Assembly: GCA_002162675.1 (NCBI GenBank)
Contig: MAAE01000037.1
Span: 1-64,000, forward strand
Direction: 5' to 3'
Length of the DNA stretch: 64,000 nt
Source of the DNA: Colwellia sp. 39_35_sub15_T18
GTDB taxonomy: Bacteria; Pseudomonadota; Gammaproteobacteria; Enterobacterales; Alteromonadaceae
The notes beneath the pieces were generated by a model. It worked only from the letters and a program-made list of their open reading frames with translations. It did no database searches and was not told the origin of the DNA. The stretch's first letter is position 1. Every line of letters begins with the position of its first letter. The translations under genes and the position numbers were made by a program. This document shows positions 16,886-27,973 of the stretch, piece by piece.

Positions 16886-18096
16886 TTGGGTTGACTCATG
16901 TCATAAGTGATTTTTATATAAACTAAATATAAAATAGAGTAACCAACACTATAAAACATAATCATTAATTCAAAAGGTAAAGTCGAATAGAAAATACCTA
17001 ATGTCATTAAAAGCAAAGCTGTTTGCCAAATTATAGCTACATGTTGTTTTTCAACTATATAAATAAGATAACTTAACGGACTAGCCACAAAACGTAATGC
17101 AAAAAGCGGTATAAGAACAATTGCTATTTCACCTGATTTGAGCCATTGCTCACCAAAGAGAGTAGTAAATAAAGTTTTGCTGAAGAAGAACAAGAAAATT
17201 GCAAATAGACTAGCAAAAAATGATAGATAAAATAAAGTATTTAAGTATATGTTAGCGCATGAACCATGTTGTCTGTATTCATCGCCAGCATATTTTTTAA
17301 AAACATCAAGTACAGATTTACCAATAATACCTATGGGAGCTCCTAATGTACGCATGGTTAAGGCCAATCCCCCCCCAAGCTCAGCACCAAATTTTGCAGT
17401 AACTACAATAACAGGCAATTGTGCCGATATACTATTCATTGTCCCGCCTGGTAATGAATAAATTGGAAATTTATTATAACGTTTATAGAAGTATATTAGT
17501 TTTGCTTTTGTTATTCCTGGGTATTTGAATTCTTTGACAAAAAATAAACTTATCAAAACAGAAAACATGATTCCAAAAAAATGAGCCAACATTAAAAATA
17601 ATGAAAAATTATACCATAGGCCTACAAGCACTTGAGGTACAACATAAAAAACAGCCTGTGTCACTCTAAAAATAGAGAGTGATTTATAATCACCATTAGC
17701 AGCCATCAAAGATTGTATTGCTTGCGACAAAGCCATTACTATAGCAGTAGGAATTAATAAAATTAGCATTTTCATACTAAATATATTAACACCCAAGATA
17801 TCGAGCTTTAAAAGAACGAATAAAAGGATGCAGGCAAAAAGACCAAAAGCTAAAGTACAATACAATGTTGCCCATAAAGCCAAAGCTCTCTTTTTGCCTT
17901 TGTCTACAACAGCTATAGATAACTCAAACCTACCAGTAAAAATAATAGATAAAATAAGTGCTATACCTAACCAAGCAGAATACAAACCAAAGTCTTCAAT
18001 TGAATACAGCCTTGCTATAGCTATACTTCCTATTATTGGAATAGCTTGAGCTATAACAGTTCCTGTTAGTACTGAAGTTACATTCTTCCAGAACAT
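16882..18096 (-). CDS. wzx: Wzx-like polysaccharide flippase
   Basis: A 404-residue membrane protein of the MOP superfamily polysaccharide transporters, with about twelve hydrophobic segments. The N-terminus (FWKNVTSVLTGTVIAQAIPIIGSIAIARLYS followed by EDFGLYSAWLGI) is the standard opening of Wzx-type flippases. It should move undecaprenyl-linked repeat units to the periplasmic face for polymerisation. It lies 46 bases after the aminotransferase gene and is coupled to the polymerase gene. Its presence with Wzy and Wzz shows a Wzx/Wzy-dependent pathway rather than an ABC transporter pathway. Confidence 0.88.
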   Translation of the reverse strand: MFWKNVTSVLTGTVIAQAIPIIGSIAIARLYSIEDFGLYSAWLGIALILSIIFTGRFELSIAVVDKGKKRALALWATLYCTLAFGLFACILLFVLLKLDILGVNIFSMKMLILLIPTAIVMALSQAIQSLMAANGDYKSLSIFRVTQAVFYVVPQVLVGLWYNFSLFLMLAHFFGIMFSVLISLFFVKEFKYPGITKAKLIYFYKRYNKFPIYSLPGGTMNSISAQLPVIVVTAKFGAELGGGLALTMRTLGAPIGIIGKSVLDVFKKYAGDEYRQHGSCANIYLNTLFYLSFFASLFAIFLFFFSKTLFTTLFGEQWLKSGEIAIVLIPLFALRFVASPLSYLIYIVEKQHVAIIWQTALLLMTLGIFYSTLPFELMIMFYSVGYSILYLVYIKITYDMSQPK

Positions 18097-18142
18097 TAAT
18101 GAGCCTGCGGTATTTTATGATTTAAACAAGATAAAATAAAAG

Positions 18143-19222
18143 TTATAAATAAGGGTGCATAGGTAAACTAAACACTTGTTTACAGAGTTTTTCCGCGACA
18201 GGGAAATCCCCCTCTTGATAACCTAAACCTGCATATACTGATTGTTGGTGCATACAGGTAGCATAGTATATAACAGTTGGTATACCTTGTGCTTTATACT
18301 CTGCCATAACTTGTTCACGATTATCACTTAACAAGGTATATTGTGCCCAAGAACTTTCATAACCTGTTGGAACTTTTGGCGTTTTATAAAGATTAGCTAA
18401 TTCATTTTCATAGTTAGTTGCGGCTTTATTGCGATTAATTAGCTCTTGCGGAAACTCTGTTAATTTTTCTAATAAAATTGCCGCTTGAATAGTGTCTAAA
18501 CGGCTATTCATACCAATGCGAACATTGTCATACTTATCACTACCTTTACCGTGTACACGGTATGAACGTAGCAATTCTGCATATTCATCACTATTGGTAA
18601 AAACAGCACCACCGTCACCATAACAACCTAATGGTTTAGCTGGAAAAAAGCTGGTTGTGGCTATATCACCAAAACTTCCTGCCTTTTTAGCAATGCCTTG
18701 ACTATCGGTAATTGAACCACCAAAACCTTGTGCTGCATCTTCAATCAATTTTAAATCATATTTTTTAGCGATGGCTTCTATTTCAGGGTAGTTAGCCGGC
18801 AAACCAAAAAGATCAACGGCAATAATCGCTTTAGGCTTTAACTTTCCTTCATTAATCACTTTTTGAATTTGCTTTTCAAGATTTTCAGGGCAAATATTGA
18901 ATGTTTGCTCATTTGAATCAACAAACACCGGCGTAGCATTCGAAAAAGAAATAACTTCAGCCGTAGCAAAAAAAGTAAAAGTTGGGCAAAAAACAGCATC
19001 ACCCTTTTTAATATCAAACACCATTAAAGCCAAAGTAAGCGCATCAGTACCATTAGCACAGGTAATAACATGCTTCACACCAACATAATCAGCTAACGCT
19101 TGCTCTAACTCCTGTACTTCAGGCCCCATAATATATTTACCATGATTAAGTACATCAGCAATACGCTTATCAATTTTACTTTTTAAATGTTGGTACTGTG
19201 CTTGAAGATCTATAAACTGCAT
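18143..19222 (-). CDS. wbpE: DegT/DnrJ/EryC1 aminotransferase, WbpE-like
   Basis: A 359-residue PLP-dependent sugar aminotransferase. The pattern CANGTDALTLAL, the cofactor Asp region LIEDAAQGFGGS and the Schiff-base Lys in SFFPAKPLGCYGDGGA are clear. With WbpB and WbpD next to it, the likely step is amination of a UDP-3-keto-GlcNAc uronate at C3. The reading frame stops directly after the SLPMHPYL motif. In WbpE-type proteins a short helix of roughly 15 residues usually follows, so the C-terminus may be clipped; whether this harms activity is unknown. It lies 38 bases after wbpD. Confidence 0.9.
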   Translation of the reverse strand: MQFIDLQAQYQHLKSKIDKRIADVLNHGKYIMGPEVQELEQALADYVGVKHVITCANGTDALTLALMVFDIKKGDAVFCPTFTFFATAEVISFSNATPVFVDSNEQTFNICPENLEKQIQKVINEGKLKPKAIIAVDLFGLPANYPEIEAIAKKYDLKLIEDAAQGFGGSITDSQGIAKKAGSFGDIATTSFFPAKPLGCYGDGGAVFTNSDEYAELLRSYRVHGKGSDKYDNVRIGMNSRLDTIQAAILLEKLTEFPQELINRNKAATNYENELANLYKTPKVPTGYESSWAQYTLLSDNREQVMAEYKAQGIPTVIYYATCMHQQSVYAGLGYQEGDFPVAEKLCKQVFSLPMHPYL

Positions 19223-19260
19223 TAACTTTTTCCCTTGAAACCCTGTTAAGCTAAGCGATA

Positions 19261-19845
19261 CTAGCTTAAAACTTTAACTAATTGATCATTTTTCAACTGA
19301 TACTTATCACCTGTATGAGCACAGGTAACAACTCCTTCACCCTTTATAGGTAGGTCTAGCTGCTCGCCATACTCACTCATCCAGCCTATTTGTTTAGCCG
19401 GAACACCAACCATTAGAGCATAAGGCTTAACATTTTTATTGATAACCGCACCTGCACCTACAAACGAATATTCACCAAGTGTAATTCCACAAACAATAGT
19501 GCAATTAGCGCCTAATGTGACACCTTTTCTAACCAAGGTATCGCGGTATTCGTCTTTGCGCTCCACCCCAGAGCGAGGATTATAAACATTAGTAAAAACC
19601 ATGCTAGGACCGCAAAATACTTCGGCTTCTAAATGAACATTGTCATAAACTGAAACGTTATTTTGTATTTTACATTTATCACCAATAGTCACTCTATTGC
19701 CAACAAATACATTTTGCCCTAATGAAACGCCTTTACCTATTTGTGCCGCAGCACAAACATGAGCGAAATGCCATACACGTGAGTCAGCACCTATGGTAGC
19801 ACCTTCATCAACAATGGCGCTTTCATGTTTATAATAATCAGTCAT
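19261..19845 (-). CDS. wbpD: UDP-sugar N-acetyltransferase, WbpD-like
   Basis: A 194-residue hexapeptide-repeat acetyltransferase. Imperfect repeats of the left-handed beta-helix run from about residue 12 to 145 ([54 protein letters not shown]). The [12 protein letters not shown] segment and the GVPAKQIGW ending match WbpD, which acetylates the 3-amino group of UDP-GlcNAc(3NH2)A using acetyl-CoA. It is flanked by the genes for the preceding oxidation (WbpB) and amination (WbpE) steps. Confidence 0.9.
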   Translation of the reverse strand: MTDYYKHESAIVDEGATIGADSRVWHFAHVCAAAQIGKGVSLGQNVFVGNRVTIGDKCKIQNNVSVYDNVHLEAEVFCGPSMVFTNVYNPRSGVERKDEYRDTLVRKGVTLGANCTIVCGITLGEYSFVGAGAVINKNVKPYALMVGVPAKQIGWMSEYGEQLDLPIKGEGVVTCAHTGDKYQLKNDQLVKVLS

Positions 19846-19895
19846 AATATTTCTTTTCCCTTATTAGCAAGCTTACTAGTAATCTTGCAAACGAC

Positions 19896-20879
<984 letters not shown>

Positions 20880-20908
20880 TTATAAACGACAATCGACATC
20901 GTTTTGAT

Positions 20909-21119
20909 TTAAAAACATTTTAAATCATAAAGTACATAATTCCCTTGCCCAAAGCCTTTATAGTTTCTACATTCATATCTTTAAATTCATCATGATATAC
21001 CGCTAAAAAAATGGCATCGTATTGCCATTTCACAGGAATTTCAGTTAAATATAAGTCGTATTCAAGTTGAGTTGCTCATTTTAATACCACGGTTTAACTC
21101 CAATACAATTACCACCAAA
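20909..21119 (-). pseudogene. Remnant of a UDP-sugar 6-dehydrogenase (TviB-like)
   Basis: Two blocks of a nucleotide-sugar dehydrogenase survive on the minus strand. One reads FGGNCIGVKPWY then stop, resembling the active-site Cys motif [12 protein letters not shown] of the intact gene at 23911-25191. The other reads YDAIFLAVYHDEFKDMN and, after a one-base frameshift near 20945, GNYVLYDLKCF and a stop at 20909. This matches the family C-terminus (compare [10 protein letters not shown]). The blocks are too close together for an intact protein, so there is an internal deletion plus frameshift. It is probably a former second copy of the dehydrogenase. Confidence 0.6.
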
Positions 21120-21337
21120 CTAGCTCTGGATTGAGTGATAAAAAGTCCATTTGGGCCAGTCGCTTCTAATACTGCAAACACATTGACGTGGTCAACTAAG
21201 TTTGGACACTTCGTTGTTCGGCTTTTTTAATTTCATCATTTCACTTTCATTAGAGGTATGCGCAGAAAAATTTATGCATTTCAATCATATCTAGTCAAAT
21301 ATACTGTTCTGCTCACATAGCCTGATAATAAGCCTTA

Positions 21338-21436
21338 CTAAACGAGTATAATTATACACAGTATCTTCTGCTCTAAGTTACTTAGATACACTAAATAATA
21401 CTTTACCTGTTGTTTTAACTCGGCTAATGAATCAAA
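21338..21436 (-). pseudogene. Possible IS3-family transposase C-terminal scrap
   Basis: A minus-strand frame reads FDSLAELKQQVKYYLVYLSN and then departs to a stop. It resembles the end of IS3-group transposases, where F-x-ELK-x-x-I-x-x-YI-x-YYN precedes the C-terminus. No inverted terminal repeats, first ORF or DDE residues are visible, so at most a fragment remains. The remaining bases of the 823-base gap between wbpB and wzz (20853-21675) are AT-rich with no convincing gene. Confidence 0.3.
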
Positions 21437-21675
21437 TTTCAGCTGAAGCTAAATTAAAAATGTTAATTTTTAATTTAATTGATATTTTTAAATTTATTCT
21501 TTAATTTCAAGTGCTAATGATAATTATTGATAGTGTCGCCATTAACATCAAGATAATATATATTTATATCATTATTTTATTGAGATTCACCACTGGTTTC
21601 AGTGCTATATACGGCTTGGTTTGGCTTTTCAAGAATAATTGTTTCTACAGCATTAATAATAGCTTTAGATTCACT

Positions 21676-22752
21676 TTATTTATCAATAGTTACTTTTGAT
21701 TTTGTATGAGGCTCTTTATTAGAAAAGTAACGAATTAAAACAATTAACACAGATAGCATACCACCCAACATAGTGCCTAATATCACTATTAAAGCACGCT
21801 TTGGCCCTTCTTTTTCATCAGGCACTTGTGCTGGGTCTATCGTTTTTAGCACGTATTCAGCTTTCACCTGAGTCAACATCATATTCTTAGTTTGCTCTTC
21901 AATTAACTGATAAAATACCGTTTCCATGCTAGCTACTTGAATATTCTCAAGTTGCTTGCTCAAATAATCAATAGAGTCTTGCGCTTCTTGTTGATCTTGT
22001 TCACTCATAAACTCATTAACATCTTTAATTAACCAGTTTAACCATTGCTGTGCCATGCTAGGTGAAAAATATTCAATTTCAATAGTGACCATAGATGAAG
22101 TTTTGTCTTGAGATACGGAAAGTAACCCTAAAAATTTTTCGTATATCTCCCAAGAAGATGGTTCAGGCTTTTTTGGTGCTTCAACCTCTCTAACCCATTT
22201 TTTTGATGTTTGATCATATAGCTCTTCATCAAGAACCAAAGTATCTGTTGTCATGTCCCACTTTTCAACAGCCATGATAGGTATTAGCAATTGATGTTTA
22301 GCAATGAAGTTTTCAATAAATGAACGAGACTTTATTATTTCTAAAGCAAGTGCCGTTTTATCACTACCCCCACCACCTAAATTGATACCAGCTATACTAG
22401 CTAAACCACCAAACTGTCCAGCTAAAGCTCCTAAACCACCTGTGCCAACTTCTGCTGATGCAGGCGCTAAAATTGCGGATGCTTTATAGATATCAGGTTT
22501 AGATAGCGCGAAGAAAACAGAAGCTACGGCAAATATAAAACTGATAGCTATAATTGTTACTTTTCCCGCCCAAACAGCGCGCCATAGTTCAGCTAAATCA
22601 ATCTCATTATCTTGATTTTGTTGCATTTGTGCTAACAACATTTGTTGTAGCATGGCTGAATTAGCCGAAGAAAACTGATTTTGATCATTAATTCCCTGTA
22701 AGTTGTTACTTTCCACGCTATTTCCGTCGTTATTTTCTATTATTTTAGACAC
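21676..22752 (-). CDS. wzz: Wzz-type chain-length regulator
   Basis: A 358-residue polysaccharide co-polymerase. A Gln/Asn-rich cytoplasmic N-terminus leads to a first membrane helix (about 67-88) after the typical IDLAELWRAVWAGK stretch. A periplasmic alpha/beta and coiled-coil domain (about 90-315) follows, then a Pro/Gly segment (IDPAQVPDEKEGPKRA) and a second membrane helix (about 322-345). There is no C-terminal tyrosine kinase domain, so it is of the Wzz (PCP-1) type. It sets the length of the Wzy-made polymer. The start is GTG at 22752 behind GGTGAAG; the next in-frame ATG would remove residues before the first helix. Confidence 0.9.
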   Translation of the reverse strand: MSKIIENNDGNSVESNNLQGINDQNQFSSANSAMLQQMLLAQMQQNQDNEIDLAELWRAVWAGKVTIIAISFIFAVASVFFALSKPDIYKASAILAPASAEVGTGGLGALAGQFGGLASIAGINLGGGGSDKTALALEIIKSRSFIENFIAKHQLLIPIMAVEKWDMTTDTLVLDEELYDQTSKKWVREVEAPKKPEPSSWEIYEKFLGLLSVSQDKTSSMVTIEIEYFSPSMAQQWLNWLIKDVNEFMSEQDQQEAQDSIDYLSKQLENIQVASMETVFYQLIEEQTKNMMLTQVKAEYVLKTIDPAQVPDEKEGPKRALIVILGTMLGGMLSVLIVLIRYFSNKEPHTKSKVTIDK

Positions 22753-22834
22753 TTAATTACTTCACCAATTAAAGCTTACATTACTGTTAGGGCTTGTTTT
22801 ATATCCCGTTTAATCTACGTTTTTTCGAATAAAG

Positions 22835-23872
22835 CTATTTAGACAAAAACTCAATATACCACGGCATCGCTTTATCAATACCTTGTTGAATTTTAAACTT
22901 TGGTTCAAAACCAATCATACTTTTCGCTTTTGATATATCAGCTTGTGAATGAAGTACGTCGCCTGCTCTAAAATCTCGATAAACTGGTGATTTTTGATAG
23001 TTAACATCATTAGCTTGCAATGCACTTTTCAAACTTTCAAACAAAGTGTTCAGTGACGTTCTGTCACCTAAAGCGACATTATACACTTGATTTTTGCCAC
23101 TTTCTTCAGCGGTTGCCGCTAAAATATTAGCTTGTACAGCATTTTCAACAAAACAAAAATCTCGACTTGTTTCACCATCACCATTAACAAAAACATCTTG
23201 ATTATCTATCATGGCAGCTGTCCATTTAGGGATAACAGCTGCATAGGCACCATCAGGGTCTTGTCGTTTACCAAACACATTAAAATAACGTAACCCTGTG
23301 GTATTTAATCCATAGCTTTTATTAAAAACATCTGCATACAGTTCATTTACATATTTAGTGACAGCATAGGGAGAAAGCGGTTTACCTATGCTTTCTTCTA
23401 CTTTTGGTAATGCAGGATGATCGCCATAAGTAGAGCTAGAGGCGGCATAAACAAAGCTTAAAACCTTTGCTTCTTTTGCCGCGACTAACATATTTAAAAA
23501 ACCTGTAACGTTAGCTGAGTTGGTTATAATAGGATCAACAATTGAGCGAGGTACAGAGCCTAATGCCGCTTGGTGCAAAATATAATCAACGCTATTGTCA
23601 ATTGTACCTACCGATTTTGAGCAATCGTCAAGGTTGCGAATATCACCTTTTATAAAATTAAAGTTTGACCATTGCTCTGGTGATACCTGCCCTTGCACTT
23701 CATCTAAATTATGCTGATGACCTGTAGAAAAATTATCAAGCCCCATTACTTTTTGGTTAAGCAATAAAAGTGTTTCTAATAAGTTAGAGCCTATAAAGCC
23801 TGCACAACCCGTTACTAACCACGTTTTAGGGTTAGCTGATAGTTGTTTTTTTATTTCTGTATAACGAGTCAT
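22835..23872 (-). CDS. tviC: UDP-N-acetylhexosamine C4-epimerase (TviC/WbpP-like)
   Basis: A 345-residue short-chain dehydrogenase/reductase-type epimerase. NAD-binding motif [11 protein letters not shown], catalytic Ser/Thr region AASSSTYGD and the YxxxK pair ([11 protein letters not shown]) are clear, plus [12 protein letters not shown]. The N-terminal extension of about 15 residues before the Rossmann fold is typical of the WbpP/TviC group, which interconverts UDP-GlcNAc/UDP-GalNAc or their uronic acids. It follows the TviB-like dehydrogenase by 38 bases. The pair suggests supply of a GalNAc-type uronate, as in Vi antigen synthesis. Confidence 0.9.
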   Translation of the reverse strand: MTRYTEIKKQLSANPKTWLVTGCAGFIGSNLLETLLLLNQKVMGLDNFSTGHQHNLDEVQGQVSPEQWSNFNFIKGDIRNLDDCSKSVGTIDNSVDYILHQAALGSVPRSIVDPIITNSANVTGFLNMLVAAKEAKVLSFVYAASSSTYGDHPALPKVEESIGKPLSPYAVTKYVNELYADVFNKSYGLNTTGLRYFNVFGKRQDPDGAYAAVIPKWTAAMIDNQDVFVNGDGETSRDFCFVENAVQANILAATAEESGKNQVYNVALGDRTSLNTLFESLKSALQANDVNYQKSPVYRDFRAGDVLHSQADISKAKSMIGFEPKFKIQQGIDKAMPWYIEFLSK

Positions 23873-23910
23873 TTTAATCCTTGGGTTCTAGGGATTTGAA
23901 CCTTTCGTTT

Positions 23911-25191
23911 CTATAAACGGATATCTGCTAATTGTGGATCTAACATATATTTCAAATCATAAATGACATATTCTGTTTTCATTAGATTTTTAATCTCATC
24001 ATTTGATAGCGCTTTAAATTCTTTATGGGCAACAGCAAAAATAACTGCATCATAATGACCACTTTTAGGCTTATCAATCAATTCCACACCATACTCATTT
24101 TTTGCCTCGCTTGGGTTAACCCAAGGGTCGTAAACATCAACATTAGTATCGTACTCTGCAAGTTCAGATAAAATATCAACAATTTTAGTATTACGAACAT
24201 CAGGGCAGTTTTCTTTAAACGTTAAGCCCATTACCAAAACGTTAGCGCCATTAACAGATATATTGCGCTTAATCATTGTTTTGATTAATTGTGAGACAAC
24301 ATAAGCCCCCATGCCATCATTAATGCGGCGACCTGCTAGGATAACTTCAGGATTATAACCTATAGATTCTGCTTTATGCGTTAAGTAATAAGGATCAACA
24401 CCAATACAGTGACCGCCAACTAAGCCAGGGCGAAAGGGTAGGAAATTCCATTTTGTTCCTGCCGCCTTTAATACTTCTTCCGTGTCTATATTGAGCTTAT
24501 TGAAAATTACGGCCAATTCATTAATTAGTGCGATATTTAAATCACGTTGGGTATTTTCAATCACTTTTGCCGCTTCTGCTACTTCTATGCTTGGCGCTTT
24601 ATACGTACCGGCTGTTATTATTGAGCCATATAAGCTATCAATAAAGTCAGCAATTTCATTTGTAGAGCCAGAGGTAACTTTTAAAATATTGGTAACTCTA
24701 TGTTCTTTATCACCGGGGTTAATGCGCTCAGGGCTGTAACCTGCAAAAAAGTCTTCATTAAAAACCAATCCTGAATTTTTCTCTATTTGAGGAATACAAA
24801 CATCTTCTGTTGCACCTGGATATACCGTCGATTCATAAATAACGATATCACCCTTATTAATTACTTTAGCCAGCATTTGGCTGGCTTTAACTAGTGGTGT
24901 TAAATCAGGTTGTTTATGTTCATCAATTGGGGTTGGCACCGTTACAATATAGATATTACTCTTTGCTAACGCTTCAACATCACAAGAGTAAGAAATGAAG
25001 GCGGAGTCAGCTAATTCATCTCTCAATACTTCTAAAGTAAAATCGTGTCCTTGTTTTAATTCTTCGATACGTTTGGCATTAATGTCAAAACCTATCGTTG
25101 GATATTTTTTACCAAACTCGACTGCCAAGGGTAAGCCGACATAACCCAAACCAATAATCGCTATTTTAGCGCTATCTAATTTATGTAACAT
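23911..25191 (-). CDS. tviB: UDP-N-acetylhexosamine 6-dehydrogenase (TviB/WbpO-like)
   Basis: A 426-residue UDP-sugar dehydrogenase that oxidises C6 twice with NAD to give a uronic acid. Rossmann motif [14 protein letters not shown] is near residue 14; the central domain has [11 protein letters not shown] and the catalytic Cys in [13 protein letters not shown]. The C-terminal UDP-binding domain has [19 protein letters not shown] and ends [10 protein letters not shown]. The sequence fits the TviB/WbpO group (UDP-GlcNAc or UDP-GalNAc) rather than UDP-glucose dehydrogenase. It sits between the export protein gene and the C4-epimerase. Confidence 0.92.
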   Translation of the reverse strand: MLHKLDSAKIAIIGLGYVGLPLAVEFGKKYPTIGFDINAKRIEELKQGHDFTLEVLRDELADSAFISYSCDVEALAKSNIYIVTVPTPIDEHKQPDLTPLVKASQMLAKVINKGDIVIYESTVYPGATEDVCIPQIEKNSGLVFNEDFFAGYSPERINPGDKEHRVTNILKVTSGSTNEIADFIDSLYGSIITAGTYKAPSIEVAEAAKVIENTQRDLNIALINELAVIFNKLNIDTEEVLKAAGTKWNFLPFRPGLVGGHCIGVDPYYLTHKAESIGYNPEVILAGRRINDGMGAYVVSQLIKTMIKRNISVNGANVLVMGLTFKENCPDVRNTKIVDILSELAEYDTNVDVYDPWVNPSEAKNEYGVELIDKPKSGHYDAVIFAVAHKEFKALSNDEIKNLMKTEYVIYDLKYMLDPQLADIRL

Positions 25192-25237
25192 TATTCAATT
25201 GATTCCTTTGTTAATTTTTCAATTAACAATTATTTTT

Positions 25238-27973
25238 TTAAATACCACTAATTGCAGCAATAGCCACCGCAGAGTTATAAATAATACCCGTAACGTTAGT
25301 CCACAATTCAAGATTATTCATGTATTCCGCGTCAAGAGGTACGACTATAGTATCACCAGGGCGTAATCGAGAGGCTTCGTCATCAGCAAACCAGCTCTCG
25401 CTTGTCATCATTTTTATTCGGCCATTGGCTGAAATAATATAAGTACGACTTTCGTCGGCTCTTTTTTTAATGCCGCCTGACTGTGCTAAATAATCATGCG
25501 CGTCTAGTGCCTCATCATAGACATGTGATGAAGTAACTTGTACTTGTCCGATAACATTTATCGAATTATTCAAGGTAGGTACATAGAGTACGTCACCCGT
25601 TTCCAATAAAACATCATAATTATTCTTAACCATGATTCGATCTAAATCGATCACTAAACGACCTACTGGTTGCGTTTTAGTTAAATCAGATAACATCATT
25701 TGAGCTTCTTCATACGATTGACCCGCAGTATCCTTAGTTAAGGACCGAGAAGCCATTTCAATACGTAAATCATCTGCCAGTTTAAATAAGTTTTTCTGCT
25801 CTAATTCTTTTAATTTCACTCTTGAAAACACAGAGCCTTGAGCGTGTGCATAATTTGTTAAACCACCTGCTTTTTTAACTAAATCGGAAAGGCTTTCTCC
25901 TCGACGAATAGTGTATTTCCCAGGAAAAACAAATTCGCCTCGCAATTCAATCACATGATTTTCACTCCATGCTGGAATAGTATGAATATTTAATCGGTCT
26001 TTACTGATTAATAGAATATTGTCTTTTTGCTCCTCTTTTAATGCTGAAGACAAATTAATGGTGAAAGAATGCTTTTTAACACCATAAGAATTAACTTCAT
26101 TTCGAGTAATATCAGCTTTAGCTAAATATGCAGACTCATTAACACCGCCAGCCGCGGCAATTAAGTCATCAACTCGGCCATTAATGGGTAATGGATAAAC
26201 TCCTGGATATTTAACCTGTCCATCAATTTCGACTAATTGAATAGAAAGACCAGCACCACCTTGCTGTTTTAATTTTTGAATAATAGGTAGAAGTAAGCGC
26301 TGACGAGAGAAAAGGCTCAGCTCTTTAATATCAACTTCTTCTTCAATTTCGCCACCCGTAAACTGCGCATTAGATTGGTTAATTAACGCTTCTGCTTTTT
26401 GTTCTTCATGATCAACATCATATTGAATGTTTTCTTCACCATATTTTTGCCAAAACAGCTTGGTTTTATATTTTTCTTTGGCTAATAGTTTTTCTTTTTT
26501 AAACAACTCTTCTTGAGTAAAAGCAAGCGTATCTAAGGTAATTAATTCTTCAGCTATTGTTGATGCTGTTGAAAAAACAATAACTTTATCACTGGGTAAT
26601 AATAAAAGATTATCTGCTGAGTTAGGGTTAGCAATTGCTTTAGCTAATGACAGTTGTAAAATTTCAATGTTTCGAGCAAAATCAGTTTCGCGAACAATCA
26701 AGGTGTAATTTAAATCGGCATTGGTCAGTAAATGAGTATCAATTCCTGGTAATAAGTCAGCCACTCTTTGGTTTTGATTCCATTGATATTTACCTGGGCG
26801 AGCAATAGCGCCGATAATAGTAACCGACTGTTCAAACATTTCAGCCGTTGGCATTACTTTAATGTAATCGCCTTCGCGAACTTTGGCAGACAGTTGGGTT
26901 TTATCCGTTAAGTCAACATTAACAATGCTACGTAAGTGACTTTGATTATATCGTTCAACAATGGTTGACTTAGCATAGGCTGAAGGTAAAAAACCACCGG
27001 CCATAGTAATAGCATCAGCAAAAGTATCTGAGCCTTTTAACTCATAAATAGCAGGGCGACGAACTTCACCGTCAACGGTCACGGTTCTTCCCACTGGTGC
27101 AATAAAAACTACATCACCCGATTGTAATAAGACATCATCTGATGAGTCACCATTGATCAGCAACTCGTATAGATCGATTGTTTTGATTAATTTTCCAGAG
27201 CGTTTTAATTGAATATTTCTTAATGAACCAATGTCATTGATACCGCCTGCAGCAAATAATGCATGAGTGACACTAGATAGTGAGCTTAAAGTATACGGAC
27301 CTGGTTTAAAGGCATCACCCAATACAAAAATACGCATTGAGCGTAAAGACGCAATACCAACGACAACATTTACGCCGATAATACGTTCTTTAATTTTATT
27401 ATTAATGAACTGCTTTAATTCAACAAAAGTTAGTCCTGCTACTTTAAAAGCCCCTAAGTTTGGAAAAACCAATTCTCCTTCACGAGAAACCGTCATTTCA
27501 ACATCAAGTGTTTCTTTACCAAATACTTGAATAGATAATTTATCACCTGAACCAATAATATATCCTTCAGGAATAGCAATATCCATGGTTGGTGCAAAAG
27601 TGAACGGAGCATTGGCAAAAACGTCATAACCAAAGGGTTTTATTTGTTTTTCAAGTTCTTGCTCTTCTTTTTCAATTTGATCTAGTTCTTCAAATAGAGG
27701 ATTGCCTTCTTCATCAAACAAAGTGCCACGAGGATAAACTTGAGTATTGGTATCTTCTTCGTCAGTCTCTGATTTTTTACCCGACAACTGAGCTTTCAAA
27801 TCATTGTAGTCAATCCCCATGCTTTGAGCTAATGACCGTTGTTGAGATGGTGGTAACTTTTTAAACTGTTCAATTTGCGCTTCGCTTACTTGGGCAGCGA
27901 AGCTTGGAGTAATAAAAGTGGCTAAAACGATAAAAAATAGGGTAAAAGTAATTTTTTTTGTGAAGGTTATCAT
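25238..27973 (-). CDS. Polysaccharide export protein with multiple SLBB domains (Wza-like)
   Basis: A 911-residue periplasmic/outer-membrane export protein. A Sec signal peptide ends near FAA-QVSE. An acidic, low-complexity linker (about 65-110) precedes the poly-export domain (about 135-205, YIIGSGDKLSIQVFG). Six SLBB-like beta-grasp repeats follow, recognisable by G-x-x-x-x-P-G-x-Y cores: GDAFKPGPYTL, GEVRRPAIYEL, GAIARPGKYQW, GQVKYPGVYPL, GEFVFPGKYTI and a degenerate last one. Classical Wza has two SLBB domains and a lipid anchor; here the protein is more than twice as long with no lipobox. It should guide polymer across the envelope. It is the first gene of the locus. Confidence 0.88.
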   Translation of the reverse strand: MITFTKKITFTLFFIVLATFITPSFAAQVSEAQIEQFKKLPPSQQRSLAQSMGIDYNDLKAQLSGKKSETDEEDTNTQVYPRGTLFDEEGNPLFEELDQIEKEEQELEKQIKPFGYDVFANAPFTFAPTMDIAIPEGYIIGSGDKLSIQVFGKETLDVEMTVSREGELVFPNLGAFKVAGLTFVELKQFINNKIKERIIGVNVVVGIASLRSMRIFVLGDAFKPGPYTLSSLSSVTHALFAAGGINDIGSLRNIQLKRSGKLIKTIDLYELLINGDSSDDVLLQSGDVVFIAPVGRTVTVDGEVRRPAIYELKGSDTFADAITMAGGFLPSAYAKSTIVERYNQSHLRSIVNVDLTDKTQLSAKVREGDYIKVMPTAEMFEQSVTIIGAIARPGKYQWNQNQRVADLLPGIDTHLLTNADLNYTLIVRETDFARNIEILQLSLAKAIANPNSADNLLLLPSDKVIVFSTASTIAEELITLDTLAFTQEELFKKEKLLAKEKYKTKLFWQKYGEENIQYDVDHEEQKAEALINQSNAQFTGGEIEEEVDIKELSLFSRQRLLLPIIQKLKQQGGAGLSIQLVEIDGQVKYPGVYPLPINGRVDDLIAAAGGVNESAYLAKADITRNEVNSYGVKKHSFTINLSSALKEEQKDNILLISKDRLNIHTIPAWSENHVIELRGEFVFPGKYTIRRGESLSDLVKKAGGLTNYAHAQGSVFSRVKLKELEQKNLFKLADDLRIEMASRSLTKDTAGQSYEEAQMMLSDLTKTQPVGRLVIDLDRIMVKNNYDVLLETGDVLYVPTLNNSINVIGQVQVTSSHVYDEALDAHDYLAQSGGIKKRADESRTYIISANGRIKMMTSESWFADDEASRLRPGDTIVVPLDAEYMNNLELWTNVTGIIYNSAVAIAAISGI

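Noticed and set aside
21190-21230. Insertion-sequence end (GTCAACTAAGTTTGGACACTT-like stretch)
   Set aside because: It looks vaguely like a transposon end, but no partner inverted repeat or target duplication could be found.
21511-21699. 62-codon plus-strand open frame in the wbpB-wzz gap
   Set aside because: Composition is driven by AT-rich repeats (Ile/Tyr runs), there is no ribosome site, and it overlaps the end of wzz.
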